In this document: piece after piece, positions 6,115 through 14,456 of the stretch | Position numbering within the stretch: the first letter of the stretch is position 1 | Layout: every line of letters starts with the position of its first letter | Virus record (IMG/VR): IMGVR_UViG_3300042484_003148 | Coordinates: 62,001-126,000 of that record | Length of the DNA stretch: 64,000 bases | Direction: 5' to 3' (one strand) | Origin: a virus | Program-made: the position numbers and the translations under genes | The notes under the pieces: generated by a model | What the model saw: the letters and a program-made list of their open reading frames with translations, nothing else | What the model was told of the DNA's origin: nothing | The model's database searches: none

Positions 6115-7602
6115 TTAATTCAAGTTAATACCTTGAAGTGGATGTGCTGATAACGCTTGTGACATTATTTCATCTTCATTATATTTTTGTTCAAATTTCT
6201 CTTCTTCTTTAACTATTTTTTCATTAAAGATAGAGTTTGGGTCATCTGATTGTATTTCTAACGTATCTTTATCAAAAGTAACATTTTCCCACATCATACC
6301 ATTACCTGAAATTCTTGATTTACAAATCATGAAATTATTTAGATTATTCTTTTTCATTTCAGGTGTTGCAGCACAACCTAAAACCACTGCCGCTTTTTTA
6401 CCTAACATAGCTGAACCGTATATATCAGCTAAGGTTAATACAGGCGCAATGTTAGCATTTTTACCTGCTTGGCAAGCTGTGAAAATAGCTATTTGATAAT
6501 ATTCAGCCATATTGTCCATAGCTCTTACAACTAAAGATTGCGAAGTAAATTCGGAATTTGTAGGTATTTCCCAGTCAAGGCAATCGTAATAGTCTAAGTG
6601 TAAGGCAGTTACCTTTTTTCCAGTCTTGATTTCGGTATCTTCTATTAACTTTTTTATTTGACTTAACTTACTACCATCAGGCATTCTGGTTATTGTTAAA
6701 GTTCCGGTGTTTGGATTTTCTTTAACTATTTTTAGTCTTTTTTGAGCCAATTCTTTGTTAGCAACCAATTGTGATATAGGAATACCAACCAAGTGTGAAA
6801 AAATTTTGCGTCTTACATCATCACGTTTACCTTCTAACAAAACAAATAAAATATTTTCACCAGCTTTGTATTGATTAGCCGCTATTACCGACATTAGACT
6901 CGTTTTTCCTTGTCCCTGACCACTGAGGCAGACAAAAATTTCACCAAATGAAATTCCGCCATTTGTACCAAACGCATTATCAATAAAATTAATACCTGTT
7001 TTAACTGCTCTTCTACTAGTTTCTGAAAACACTTCGTCTTCATTATCGAATATATCAATAGCGTCTTGTTTAACCTTACCAATGTTTGATACTTTTTTAA
7101 TTCTATCAATAACATCATCTAACAAGTAATCACCAACATTTCCATTATTTAATAAAGATTCTCCATGAACTAAAGCTTTTAGTAATTCTTTTTGTTTGAT
7201 GAAGTTTAATGATTGGTCTTTGATTAATTGTGTATCATTATTGATTGTGCCATTTTTTCTATCAATAGTAATCTTTCTAATTTGTTGTAATCTTGCAACA
7301 ATCTCAGCTCTATCTACATCGTTCTGTACCTCAGTATTAACAATGCTGAAAATATTTTCAATATTTGGAGGTAATTGGTATTTATCATAATAATTCTTGA
7401 TTTGAATCATTATCATCCTTAAACTTTTATCCTCAAAATAATTACTATCAATAGAATGTATTATTTCATCAAAAAACGTATTATTAGTTTTTAGATTAAT
7501 ATTATTAGGTGTTAAAATCTCATTTAATAACTTAACTTGATATAATTGACCAAGTTTACTAAATGTGGGTAAATTGTCTTCAGCGTCATTCAACTGACTC
7601 AT
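6115..7602 (-). CDS. DnaB-type replicative helicase (T4 gp41-like)
   Basis: 495 aa. The RecA-fold helicase core starts near residue 200. Walker A is GQGQGKTS (228-235), followed by ILFVLLEGKRDDVRRK, and Walker B is ALHLDYYD (about 333-340); then come FTACQAGK and a late ISGNGMMWENVTF strand, typical of the DnaB superfamily. The N-terminal about 190 residues match the position of the primase-interaction/collar region. It would unwind the phage replication fork with SSB (32841), UvsX (34005) and the 5'-3' exonuclease (1316). Followed by a terminator and then a homing endonuclease. Confidence 0.88.
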   Translation of the reverse strand: MSQLNDAEDNLPTFSKLGQLYQVKLLNEILTPNNINLKTNNTFFDEIIHSIDSNYFEDKSLRMIMIQIKNYYDKYQLPPNIENIFSIVNTEVQNDVDRAEIVARLQQIRKITIDRKNGTINNDTQLIKDQSLNFIKQKELLKALVHGESLLNNGNVGDYLLDDVIDRIKKVSNIGKVKQDAIDIFDNEDEVFSETSRRAVKTGINFIDNAFGTNGGISFGEIFVCLSGQGQGKTSLMSVIAANQYKAGENILFVLLEGKRDDVRRKIFSHLVGIPISQLVANKELAQKRLKIVKENPNTGTLTITRMPDGSKLSQIKKLIEDTEIKTGKKVTALHLDYYDCLDWEIPTNSEFTSQSLVVRAMDNMAEYYQIAIFTACQAGKNANIAPVLTLADIYGSAMLGKKAAVVLGCAATPEMKKNNLNNFMICKSRISGNGMMWENVTFDKDTLEIQSDDPNSIFNEKIVKEEEKFEQKYNEDEIMSQALSAHPLQGINLN

Positions 7603-7763
7603 TTGTTTTTAATTTAAAGGGTTCAACATATTTGGAATTTTAAGCGCGTTTAACGCAGGTTGATTCAAACCTAATACTTTATATCAACTAACTAATATTG
7701 TGTCTCTACGGTACATAAAAACACACTTTAAAGATACAATACTAATTAATATAACGGCTATTA

Positions 7764-8138
7764 CTACCAGTCAATTTCTATACAATATTCACCTGCTTTT
7801 ATCAAACCTTTACTATAGAGGTCATTAATAACCATATCAACGTGAGGATAGAAATTTCTTTGATAGTCAATATCATTACCTTCGATATAGTCAATTTCTA
7901 ACCAATTTTTGAAACTAACACCACCAAAACCATCAAACGGGTCTTTTTCATTTGGGTCAAACTCACCAGATACGTCTTCATGGTCATAAGGATTAGTTAC
8001 AGGAACAGTTATATGTTCAGTACCTCTATCTTTGCAACCATCTTGTTGTTGGAATGAATACGGTTTACTATAAGTTTTCTCTACAAGATTATCCCAATCT
8101 TGGAGTTTAACCATTTGTATTGTTGTTGTCTTTAACAT
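7764..8138 (-). CDS. Hypothetical protein, 124 aa, acidic
   Basis: Not recognised. Rich in Asp/Glu with a glycine turn region (FDPNEKDPFDGFGG) and aromatic residues (FKNWLEIDYIEG); soluble, with no membrane segment. A second ATG at residue 9 (MVKLQDW) is an alternative start. The 160-nt gap between its stop and the helicase start (7603-7763) has GC-richer inverted-repeat pieces (GCGTTTAACGC) but no gene. Confidence 0.6.
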   Translation of the reverse strand: MLKTTTIQMVKLQDWDNLVEKTYSKPYSFQQQDGCKDRGTEHITVPVTNPYDHEDVSGEFDPNEKDPFDGFGGVSFKNWLEIDYIEGNDIDYQRNFYPHVDMVINDLYSKGLIKAGEYCIEIDW

Positions 8139-8157
8139 TTTTTATCAGATTTATTAA

Positions 8158-8195
8158 AAACCTAAACTACAATATTTCTATTATAGTTTAGGTTT
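8158..8195 (-). terminator. Terminator overlapping the end of the 57-aa ORF
   Basis: 12-bp stem AAACCTAAACTA/TAGTTTAGGTTT with a 14-nt loop, followed by a T-run on the minus strand. The stem begins inside the last codons of the 57-aa ORF. Confidence 0.75.
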
Positions 8196-8354
8196 GAATG
8201 TTATTTGTACACCTTTAACACCAATAAATTTATATTCAACTAACCAATTTTGTTGGTTGCAAATTTCTTCTAACCAATCAGTAAATTTCTTTAAAGGAAA
8301 TTTATGCATCATGTTATAAGTTTTATTGGGTTTTATTGAAAGTGTGTTGTCCAT
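8181..8354 (-). CDS. Hypothetical protein, 57 aa
   Basis: Starts MDNTLSIK and contains KKFTDWLEEICNQQNWLVEY, with an amphipathic helix around residues 20-40 and a basic C-terminus (FKPKL). Not recognised. The CDS ends inside the terminator stem, a compact arrangement that supports it being a real expressed unit. Confidence 0.6.
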   Translation of the reverse strand: MDNTLSIKPNKTYNMMHKFPLKKFTDWLEEICNQQNWLVEYKFIGVKGVQITFKPKL

Positions 8355-8387
8355 ATTAATTTATTGATTCTAGTCAATTTTTGAAAC

Positions 8388-8427
8388 AAACACTACAATA
8401 ACCAACTTAATGATTATTGTAGTGTTT
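8388..8427 (-). terminator. Terminator, 14-bp stem
   Basis: AAACACTACAATAA/TTATTGTAGTGTTT perfect stem with an about 12-nt loop, after the 23-aa membrane peptide ORF on the minus strand. Confidence 0.75.
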
Positions 8428-8437
8428 AATAAAGCAT

Positions 8438-8509
8438 TTACTCTTTAGTTACTGTTACTATAATTAAAATAAGTAGTAGTAAATTAGTTGCAATTAATTG
8501 GATATCCAT
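8438..8509 (-). CDS. Single-span membrane micropeptide, 23 aa
   Basis: ATG at 8509, 21 nt after the stop of the 185-aa gene, ending 10 nt before a strong terminator. The peptide is MDIQL followed by a hydrophobic stretch (LLLLILIIVTV) and KE. Size and context suggest a deliberate membrane micropeptide, but there is no homology evidence. Confidence 0.45.
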   Translation of the reverse strand: MDIQLIATNLLLLILIIVTVTKE

Positions 8510-8530
8510 AATTTTAGCACTTAACTATAT

Positions 8531-9088
8531 TTACTCAACAACTAAGAAACTACTGAATGGGTGTCTTTCGTAGTTTTTGTGTAGGATTTCAAAATCACGT
8601 TTTTTAAGTTGTGATTGAATATCTGTAACAATGTCGCTGAATGTGTCGGTTAAGTTATAACTAAATCTAACATTTGGGTTATAATTTTCAACCATGAAAT
8701 TTCTTTCAATTACGATGTCTTTAGTTGGGTTACCTTTTTCATCAGTACCTTCGTTATAAAGAACGTATTTGAATTTTTCTTGGTCGTTAATGTAGAAACC
8801 TTCATCACTTTTACCGCCTGTTGAAAGTCTAACTGTTTTGTTTTCAGAATCAGGTAATTTTGCAAACTCGGCAGCTTTAATGTAGTTAATTAACTCATTA
8901 GTTTTTTTGTTTGAGCCAGCAATCCTTAAATCTTTATCAGGAGTTGAAAGAGTTTGTTTAAACTGACGAATGTAAGTTTTAGCTACATCTTGTAAGTTTA
9001 TGTTGTTAATAAAGTGTTTAGGAAAGATTCTTTCTGTAATAACTTTATTGTTAAGTAATAATGCAAATTTAAAGTGAGAATTGCTCAT
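8531..9088 (-). CDS. Hypothetical protein, 185 aa
   Basis: Not recognised. Soluble mixed alpha/beta protein with basic and acidic patches (GGKSDEGFYINDQEKFKYVLYNEG). Lies downstream of the 91-aa membrane protein and 151-aa genes, separated from them by a hairpin at 9165-9206. It has no membrane segment or catalytic motif that I can name. Confidence 0.65.
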   Translation of the reverse strand: MSNSHFKFALLLNNKVITERIFPKHFINNINLQDVAKTYIRQFKQTLSTPDKDLRIAGSNKKTNELINYIKAAEFAKLPDSENKTVRLSTGGKSDEGFYINDQEKFKYVLYNEGTDEKGNPTKDIVIERNFMVENYNPNVRFSYNLTDTFSDIVTDIQSQLKKRDFEILHKNYERHPFSSFLVVE

Positions 9089-9164
9089 TCGGTAGAGATT
9101 TATTCGGAATTAGTTTGTTTCTTTGCTTTAGACGTTATTATTTTATTTCTAAAGTAAGAAGAGT

Positions 9165-9206
9165 AAACAAACAACACAATTTATTATTTTAATGTGTTGT
9201 TTGTTT
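9165..9206 (-). terminator. Terminator / inverted repeat
   Basis: AAACAAACAACACA/TGTGTTGTTTGTTT 14-bp perfect stem with a 14-nt loop between two minus-strand genes. The T-richer flank is on the plus side, so direction is inferred from gene order. Confidence 0.6.
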
Positions 9207-9217
9207 TTGTGGTTTTG

Positions 9218-9493
9218 TTATTTTAGGTTTTTAATATCTATCGTTGTTTCAATGAACAAATCAGATAAACCTAATTTTTTTAGTTCATTTTTTAGTAATC
9301 TAGTTTTTGCTCTTTCTAAAGTATTTTCTGTTAGTAAAGAGAACATAAATACAGTAGTAAAAATACTGTTTAATTCTTTTTGACCTGGTTGATTTGTTGC
9401 AAAGAAGAATAAAACTAGTATTAAAAGACCAAATACTGAACATTGCAATATTACATTAGCGTAATAAACAATTTTTGTTACTTTGTTTGACAT
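9218..9493 (-). CDS. Membrane protein, 91 aa
   Basis: Two hydrophobic segments (about residues 9-32, VYYANVILQCSVFGLLILVL, and 42-54, SIFTTVFMFSLL), then a charged cytoplasmic-looking tail with NTLERAKTRLLKNELKKLG. Not recognised. Starts 6 nt after the 151-aa gene, so probably the same transcript. Confidence 0.65.
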   Translation of the reverse strand: MSNKVTKIVYYANVILQCSVFGLLILVLFFFATNQPGQKELNSIFTTVFMFSLLTENTLERAKTRLLKNELKKLGLSDLFIETTIDIKNLK

Positions 9494-9499
9494 TACAGA

Positions 9500-9955
9500 T
9501 TAAGCTTTAAAAGGTTTCTTGCCTGCTTTACCTTTCTCTTTTTGGTCTTTAGCTTCGTCAGCTTTTTGTTGAATTAATGTTCTAACCAATTCTTTAGCTC
9601 TACTAAGTTTTTTGTCATACTTAGATTGAAGACCTGAGAATGTTGTGTAATCTGGTGTTGCTTTTGAAACAATTTCTTTGTCTTGGTCGAATCCAACGTA
9701 AGCTAAAGCTTCTTCAATGATATCTCTTGCTTCATCATCTAATTTGTCAAAAAGGTCTTCGTTGACAAAAATTAAGAATTCGATTTCATTTAGGTATTCA
9801 ATTACACCATTTGCTTTTGCAGGTGAATAAATATCCTTTTGTTTTTCGTTGTTAAGTAACTTTATTTTAATAAAGTCTGGGAGTGAGGTTTGTTTGTTTC
9901 TGATTTCGTTAAATCTTTCTTGTAATTCATCAGATACTTCTGTAAACTTAGCCAT
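9500..9955 (-). CDS. Hypothetical protein, 151 aa; possible degenerate phage metallopeptidase-like fold
   Basis: Central FLIFVNEDLFDKLDDEARDI followed by IEEALAYVGFD resembles the layout of small phage putative metallopeptidases, where this helix carries HExxH. Here the zinc ligands are absent (EEALAY), so activity is unlikely. C-terminus is basic and lysine-rich (KEKGKAGKKPFKA). First gene behind a good TTTG-N20-TAAGTTTG promoter. The family link is a weak inference. Confidence 0.55.
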   Translation of the reverse strand: MAKFTEVSDELQERFNEIRNKQTSLPDFIKIKLLNNEKQKDIYSPAKANGVIEYLNEIEFLIFVNEDLFDKLDDEARDIIEEALAYVGFDQDKEIVSKATPDYTTFSGLQSKYDKKLSRAKELVRTLIQQKADEAKDQKEKGKAGKKPFKA

Positions 9956-10001
9956 TTAGTTTATTGGTTAAGAGGTTAAACATTTATTTAAATTGATAAT
10001 G

Positions 10002-10033
10002 CAAACTTAGTAATAAAAAATGATAAAACCAAA
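10002..10033 (-). promoter_or_regulatory. Promoter TTTG-N20-TAAGTTTG
   Basis: Minus strand: TTTG (10030-10033), 20 nt, TAAGTTTG (10002-10009), ahead of the 151-aa gene. The TTTG box lies inside the stem of the upstream terminator, so terminator and promoter overlap. Confidence 0.65.
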
Positions 10034-10090
10034 CAATTATTTAACATATTTTCTTGTTAAAGTGTGTTTTTCTTTTAACTGTTTGGTTTT
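10025..10090 (-). terminator. Two-tier terminator hairpin
   Basis: Outer stem AAAACCAAACAATT/AACTGTTTGGTTTT (one G-T pair) encloses a second stem TTTAACA/TGTTAAA. It lies 30 nt past the stop of the minus-strand gene at 10121 and is followed by a T-rich stretch. Confidence 0.65.
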
Positions 10091-10120
10091 TAGTTGTAAA
10101 ATTTTAAAAATATTTTGTTT

Positions 10121-10666
10121 TTATTTACTATCACTAATAATATCATCAACATCTTGTAAATTTGATGTTTTGTTTATTTTTATTACCTTATCTAGTACAC
10201 TATATTCTTGTCTTTCTACATTTATGTAATTATTTATTCTTGGTTTTTCATTTATATTTATTAGTAGGTCATCTTTTTTATATAAAAAGTTATCATTATA
10301 ATTATTTGTTGTGGAACCTGTGTAAATATAAGTTGTTGTGTTTGTTATTAGATTTGTTGTATAAATAATATCATTTAAATTATAAACAACTTGTGTATAT
10401 TCTAAAGTAGTTGGGTTTCTTGTTAAATTGATAACACCATTTACACCTATTTGGTATGGATTTGTCTGGTCATACGTTCTAATTTCATCTAACATAGATT
10501 CGGTTGAACCTGTAATGAATATATTATTTTTATTTGTTGTGTTTGGATTATTATTTTCTATTTCATCATTTACTCCGGATAATTTAAATGATTCAGTTAG
10601 TAATATATCAATATTGTATTCGGTTGAACCTGAGTTATATAGTATTTTTTTGGTTATTGTTTGCAT
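10121..10666 (-). CDS. Probable virion-associated structural protein, 181 aa
   Basis: The open frame starts at 10756, but the ATG at 10666 (MQTITKKIL) is preferred, as the upstream part overlaps the divergent gene start at 10733. Contains repeated GST(E/T) turns (SGSTEYNI, ITGSTESML, YTGSTTNN) also seen in the large structural proteins here. Upstream sequence has TATTTATTATAAATA, resembling the late motif. Exact role unknown. Confidence 0.6.
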   Translation of the reverse strand: MQTITKKILYNSGSTEYNIDILLTESFKLSGVNDEIENNNPNTTNKNNIFITGSTESMLDEIRTYDQTNPYQIGVNGVINLTRNPTTLEYTQVVYNLNDIIYTTNLITNTTTYIYTGSTTNNYNDNFLYKKDDLLININEKPRINNYINVERQEYSVLDKVIKINKTSNLQDVDDIISDSK

Positions 10667-10732
10667 AATTGTACTATTTATAATAAATATTAGAAAATAA
10701 CTAATATTTTGATTATTTAAACAAATATTAAT

Positions 10733-11122
10733 ATGGCAAGACCTATAAAAAAACAAAATAATTTTACTACTGGGTATGATTCAGTTTTAGGTGAGTTGGG
10801 TAATTTAGCGAAAGAACTTAATGATTTTAAAATGAAAGCATTAAGGGATTATAATGAAGTAAGAGCTTTGGCTGGTAAGGATGATTTAGCTGATAAAATT
10901 CAGATTGAAAATATACGTGCTAACTGTATGAAAAGCTTCCAGGAATTCTTTAAATTAAGGGTTGATGTTCTTAAAATTCATGCAGCTGTTGCGATGAAAG
11001 CTAATGCAAAAAGTAAAGAAGTTGAAGATGCTGCTAGTTTAGGTACTGGTGAAAAGGAGTCGATGATGGATTTGATGGAAAAACTTAAGAAAGATATATC
11101 AGATTCTAGATTGAAAAATTAA
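10733..11122 (+). CDS. Hypothetical protein, 129 aa, helical
   Basis: Starts MARPIKKQNN; largely alpha-helical and charged with possible coiled coil (ELGNLAKELNDFKMKALRDY, LMEKLKKDI). The size and helical character could fit a small DNA-packaging or scaffold-type protein, but no family motif was recognised. Monocistronic between a divergent gene and a terminator. Confidence 0.65.
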   Translation: MARPIKKQNNFTTGYDSVLGELGNLAKELNDFKMKALRDYNEVRALAGKDDLADKIQIENIRANCMKSFQEFFKLRVDVLKIHAAVAMKANAKSKEVEDAASLGTGEKESMMDLMEKLKKDISDSRLKN

Positions 11123-11127
11123 ACAAT

Positions 11128-11162
11128 AAAACCTCTCTTAATTAATTTTAGGAGAGGTTTTC
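11128..11162. terminator. Bidirectional terminator (AAAACCTCTC stem)
   Basis: AAAACCTCTC/GAGAGGTTTT between convergent genes. The same stem recurs at 23036 and 56343. Confidence 0.8.
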
Positions 11163-11165
11163 ATT

Positions 11166-11763
11166 TTAACAAGGTAATTCATTTATTTTTATTATCCAAC
11201 CACTTGGAATGTTTATCATAGCTAATACATTTTTAAAATATTCATCTTTTGGTGGTACGGTTATGTTGTCTTTCTCAGGTGATAACATTTTTAACAAAAT
11301 AAGTTCATTGTAACACGCTTCAATATATTTGTTGTAAATGTTTAAAACCATGTTACTCGTTTTAGGTATTAAATTTTGTATTTCATAACTAGCGTTTATT
11401 CTAACTTTTTCAGCTAACTGAATGTATCTTGATTCTTCTTCAGTAAATGTTGTTAAGATAATAGTATTTCCTAAGACAGATTTGTTATGTTGTCTAATTT
11501 TATCAATAACGTCAACGTTTTCAAATCCGAAATAAGGGTCGTCTATGATTAAATCATTTATTCTGTAACCTATTAAATTACTATTGAATGATTTAATTTT
11601 TCTATCTATCAAATGACTATGTTTTTTATTAAAAGATTTTGATTCAAAAATTTTTGGTTTTATGTTTTAAACTTGGTATAAAGTTTGCAACATTTTTATT
11701 TAAAAGCTCAATGGCTCTGGTGGTTTTTCCAGAACCTCTTGGTGAAGAATAGACGTAAATCAT
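11166..11763 (-). pseudogene. P-loop ATPase split in two frames at TTT-TGA
   Basis: ORF A (11644-11763, 39 aa) begins MIYVYSSPRGSGKTTRAIEL with a clear Walker A (GSGKTT). It ends at TTT TGA (11644-11649). The +1 frame continues without a stop as ESKSFNKKHSHLIDRK and on into ORF B (11166-11612), which carries a Walker-B-like LIIDDP and then TIILTTFTEEE. The whole would be an about 197-aa NTPase. TTT-TGA resembles the CTT-TGA +1 slippery stop of prfB, so programmed frameshifting, a one-base mutation in the A5T5 run, or a sequencing error are all open. Confidence 0.6.
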
Positions 11764-11792
11764 GTTAAAAATTTTTATAAAATTAGTTTAGT

Positions 11793-12194
11793 TTATTCCA
11801 TTTCAAAAATATATTCTTCATTTTCATTCCATGTAAAATTTATTTTATTTTTATAATCATGTATACATATTGAGGTTTCATTAGGAAAAATTGTTAATAC
11901 ACCTGAAAAACCGATTAGATTAAAATTTAGTAAATCTGTTCTATTGTTCATTATTTCTACAGTTTTTTCACATATTTTGGTAATTTTAACATATTGTCCG
12001 TTTTTAAATTTTTTATTTTTTAAATCAGATAACATATTTTCTTTTATTTTAGAAACATTTTCAGTTCTTATAATATAATCTCGATTGTTATATGTTTGAT
12101 TTTTTAATTTATTTAAAAATACTGTACTATCTATTTTATTATCAATTTGTATTTCAGATATTATTTTTATGATTTCATCTAAATGGTAAGCCAT
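11793..12194 (-). CDS. Hypothetical protein, 133 aa
   Basis: ATG at 12194 (MAYHLDEI) is chosen over a longer frame to 12242. N-terminal helical half, then a beta-rich half with FKNGQYVKITKIC and SGVLTIFPNETSICIHD, suggesting a small SH3/KOW-like barrel; that is only a guess. Sits ahead of the split ATPase. Confidence 0.55.
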   Translation of the reverse strand: MAYHLDEIIKIISEIQIDNKIDSTVFLNKLKNQTYNNRDYIIRTENVSKIKENMLSDLKNKKFKNGQYVKITKICEKTVEIMNNRTDLLNFNLIGFSGVLTIFPNETSICIHDYKNKINFTWNENEEYIFEME

Positions 12195-12260
12195 AATTAA
12201 TTTATTTTTCACTAGTATAATAAAATTAATTAACATTTCCAAATTATTTCATTTATTTTT

Positions 12261-12277
12261 ACATTATTTATAAAAAA
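12261..12277 (+). promoter_or_regulatory. Late-type promoter motif
   Basis: ACATTATTTATAAAAAA, 10 nt before the baseplate OB-fold gene; a variant of the AAACTATTTATAA motif. Confidence 0.5.
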
Positions 12278-12287
12278 GTATTATAAT

Positions 12288-13184
12288 ATGGACATATCCG
12301 ACCACATGTTAAGAGGTTCTGGGAAACCAAACAAAAGAGACGGTTTAAAAACCAAGACAATACATATTGCTGAGGTTATTGATAATAATGACCCAACGGA
12401 TAGTTATAGGGTTAAATGTAAAATACCTGGGTTAGATGATACCGTTTCATCTAGTGATAATCGTTTGTGGTGTAATTTTTTTGGTTATAAAGGTTCTAGT
12501 GTAATTCCTAAGATAGGTGAATCTGTTTATGTTATTCTTGGTGATGTTTCATATCCTTTGGAATTTAGATTTTGGTCAGGACCTGTTATTGGTGATTTAC
12601 AGAATATGGAATTTGATTCTTATGTTAGTTCTTTGAATAATCAAACAGGTGCTGTACTTGAAAGTAACAAACCTCTTTCAACTGTACCTAATTCAGATAA
12701 AACATTTCCTGTTACAAATAATGATGATTTAAATGATTCTAAATTATTAGGAAGGTATGGTTCTGATTTATTATTACCTAGGAATAAATTTAGATTAAGA
12801 GCAAATAAAAATAATTCTGATTTAAGTATTAATAATATTAACCCTGTCATAGTTGAAGGGGGTATCAATAAAGATTCTGATACTTCTTATCACGCTATTA
12901 TGAGCGATATGTTGGTTTTATTATCAAGAGCTGAAGGTTCTGCTAAATTAACAGGTAATAATCATGAAATAACTGAAGATGATATTCAAAATATAAAACA
13001 AAACGGTTTTACAACACTTAGAGCTGAACCAACTGTTGAGTTATTAAAATTAATGATTAGGTTTATGTTTGAACATATGCATCCTTACGGAGGAAAGGAA
13101 CCTTTGTTGAATTTAGATTTACCTAAAAGTATTGCAAACTTTGATTTTGAAACAATTAAAAATAAAGGTATTAAGATTAATTAA
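12288..13184 (+). CDS. Baseplate hub/spike protein with OB-fold (T4 gp5 N-domain / gpV-like)
   Basis: 298 aa. Residues 25-105 (HIAEVIDNNDPTDSYRVKCK, NRLWCNFFGYKG, IPKIGESVYVILGD, EFRFWSGPV) have the strand-turn pattern of the OB domain of baseplate spike proteins. The rest is low-complexity Asn/Asp/Ser sequence and a C-terminal helix region with PYGGKEPL. No lysozyme motif is visible, so it would be the spike/hub scaffold only. Late-type motif upstream; bidirectional hairpin downstream. Confidence 0.65.
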   Translation: MDISDHMLRGSGKPNKRDGLKTKTIHIAEVIDNNDPTDSYRVKCKIPGLDDTVSSSDNRLWCNFFGYKGSSVIPKIGESVYVILGDVSYPLEFRFWSGPVIGDLQNMEFDSYVSSLNNQTGAVLESNKPLSTVPNSDKTFPVTNNDDLNDSKLLGRYGSDLLLPRNKFRLRANKNNSDLSINNINPVIVEGGINKDSDTSYHAIMSDMLVLLSRAEGSAKLTGNNHEITEDDIQNIKQNGFTTLRAEPTVELLKLMIRFMFEHMHPYGGKEPLLNLDLPKSIANFDFETIKNKGIKIN

Positions 13185-13189
13185 TTTAA

Positions 13190-13276
13190 AAACACACTCA
13201 GTGATTATTCTATTTGGTAGATAAATTATAATTGTTTGCAACCAACTATAAACTAATTTGAGTGTGTTTGTTTTTT
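13190..13276. terminator. Long hairpin between convergent genes
   Basis: AAACACACTCA/TGAGTGTGTTT 11-bp stem with an about 58-nt distal region, ending in a T-run on the plus side. Likely terminates transcription from at least the plus strand. Confidence 0.6.
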
Positions 13277-13505
13277 AACCGAATTTATTACATTTTTTAC
13301 AATAACATGTTTGGTCAAACGGGTCTGCTGTCATTACCCATTGATGTTCACATTCAGTTTTTGTATTATCTATAAACTCATCAACTGTTGGTCCAACTTT
13401 ATCATATTCTTGTGACTTATTCCAATCTTCAAGAATTTGCTCTTTCGATGTTGTTCTGAAATATTCTTTCAGTTCTTCTAGAAAGTTTTGGTTGTTATTT
13501 TCCAT
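13275..13505 (-). CDS. Small zinc-finger-like protein, 76 aa
   Basis: C-terminal CEHQWV...CYCKKCNKFG forms a C-x-H...C-x-x-C zinc-knuckle candidate; the N-terminal about 45 residues are helical and acidic. Its ATG overlaps the stop of the 73-aa gene upstream. Last gene of a five-gene operon (14705 to 13275). Confidence 0.6.
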   Translation of the reverse strand: MENNNQNFLEELKEYFRTTSKEQILEDWNKSQEYDKVGPTVDEFIDNTKTECEHQWVMTADPFDQTCYCKKCNKFG

Positions 13506-13716
13506 TTTGTTCTTTAAATTTTTTAATTGATAAAACCAATGCTGATAAAGGTGTTAAACTTGTATTGTAACATTCTTTATTAATATAACCATAATACTGA
13601 AAATCCTCACCTCGAATAATTTGAATATCATGGTTTAGTTGAAATTGTAATATTTCATCTAAATCAAACAATTCTTTGGTTAATTTATTTTCTTCTTGAA
13701 AGTAATTAAATTCCAT
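13495..13716 (-). CDS. Hypothetical protein, 73 aa
   Basis: ATG at 13716 (MEFNYFQEE) overlaps the previous stop by 11 nt; an ATG at 13728 is possible. Contains ELFDLDEILQFQLNHDI and YYGYINKECYNTSLTPLSAL. Not recognised. Confidence 0.55.
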   Translation of the reverse strand: MEFNYFQEENKLTKELFDLDEILQFQLNHDIQIIRGEDFQYYGYINKECYNTSLTPLSALVLSIKKFKEQNGK

Positions 13717-14140
13717 TATTACCAACATTTAACTTTTCAACTTTAATAATATACTCTTCAAGCAAACTTGTATTCTTTGAAATATAGAACCTTTCAACAC
13801 CTGTTGAATCTTTGTTTTTAAATGCTTCTACAGTCTTTTCTTCACCATTATACAAAGTAGTTACTAAATATTGGTTATCTGGGTTATATCTAGCATTAAA
13901 TAATAAACAATCTTCGTTATTTTCCTCTAGACCTTTTTCCATTCGATAATTTCTACTTATCCAACCAAATAAATTAATTCTTTGTTCAGGTGTTAATTGA
14001 TTATAATAGCTATCAATAACTTTCTGAAAGAACATAGCTCTGGCGATAGGTACAGGAGGTATGCATGTTTCAACTAAGAAACTAAACTCAAAGAAATCTA
14101 TAATGAACCCTTCTGGTTTTGTTGTTTTGTTTTTTTTCAT
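13706..14140 (-). CDS. Hypothetical protein, 144 aa
   Basis: Contains MFFQKVIDSYYNQLTPEQRI and LLFNARYNPDNQYLVTTLYN; likely alpha then beta, soluble. Not recognised. Starts 4 nt after the 102-aa gene, so the same transcript. Confidence 0.6.
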   Translation of the reverse strand: MKKNKTTKPEGFIIDFFEFSFLVETCIPPVPIARAMFFQKVIDSYYNQLTPEQRINLFGWISRNYRMEKGLEENNEDCLLFNARYNPDNQYLVTTLYNGEEKTVEAFKNKDSTGVERFYISKNTSLLEEYIIKVEKLNVGNNGI

Positions 14141-14144
14141 TACT

Positions 14145-14453
14145 TTAAATCTTATCTACTTTCCAACCGAATTGTGCAACAAAGTTTGAAGCTAGTCTTA
14201 ATCTATTTTCTTTATTATTTCTAAGATATGATTTTCCAAACAAATGAAATGTTTTTTTCTTTGTTTTAAAATAATCACCTAACCAGTTAATAAATTCTGA
14301 TTCTTGTTCCTTGGTCCAAGTATGTGACCAATACCAATTATCAGCTTTAACAAACTCTCTAATATTATCAGTTGGTGCTGATACACTTTTAAACATTTCT
14401 GGTAAAATATCTTCGTATAGATATTTATCAATTAATTCTTGTCTGTTTAACAT
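14145..14453 (-). CDS. Hypothetical protein, 102 aa
   Basis: Helical, aromatic-rich (DNWYWSHTWTKEQESEFINW), basic centre (FKTKKKTFHLFGKSYLRNNK). Not recognised. Starts 3 nt after the 82-aa gene. Confidence 0.6.
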   Translation of the reverse strand: MLNRQELIDKYLYEDILPEMFKSVSAPTDNIREFVKADNWYWSHTWTKEQESEFINWLGDYFKTKKKTFHLFGKSYLRNNKENRLRLASNFVAQFGWKVDKI

Positions 14454-14456
14454 ATT

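Noticed and set aside
7603-7763. tRNA in the gap after the helicase start, based on an AGGTT/AACCT hairpin
   Set aside because: Loop is 6 nt, no acceptor or anticodon arms could be paired; only short inverted repeats remain.
10020-10368. Plus-strand hydrophobic ORFs opposite the 181-aa gene
   Set aside because: Antisense shadows typical of AT-rich DNA; one begins in the terminator hairpin.
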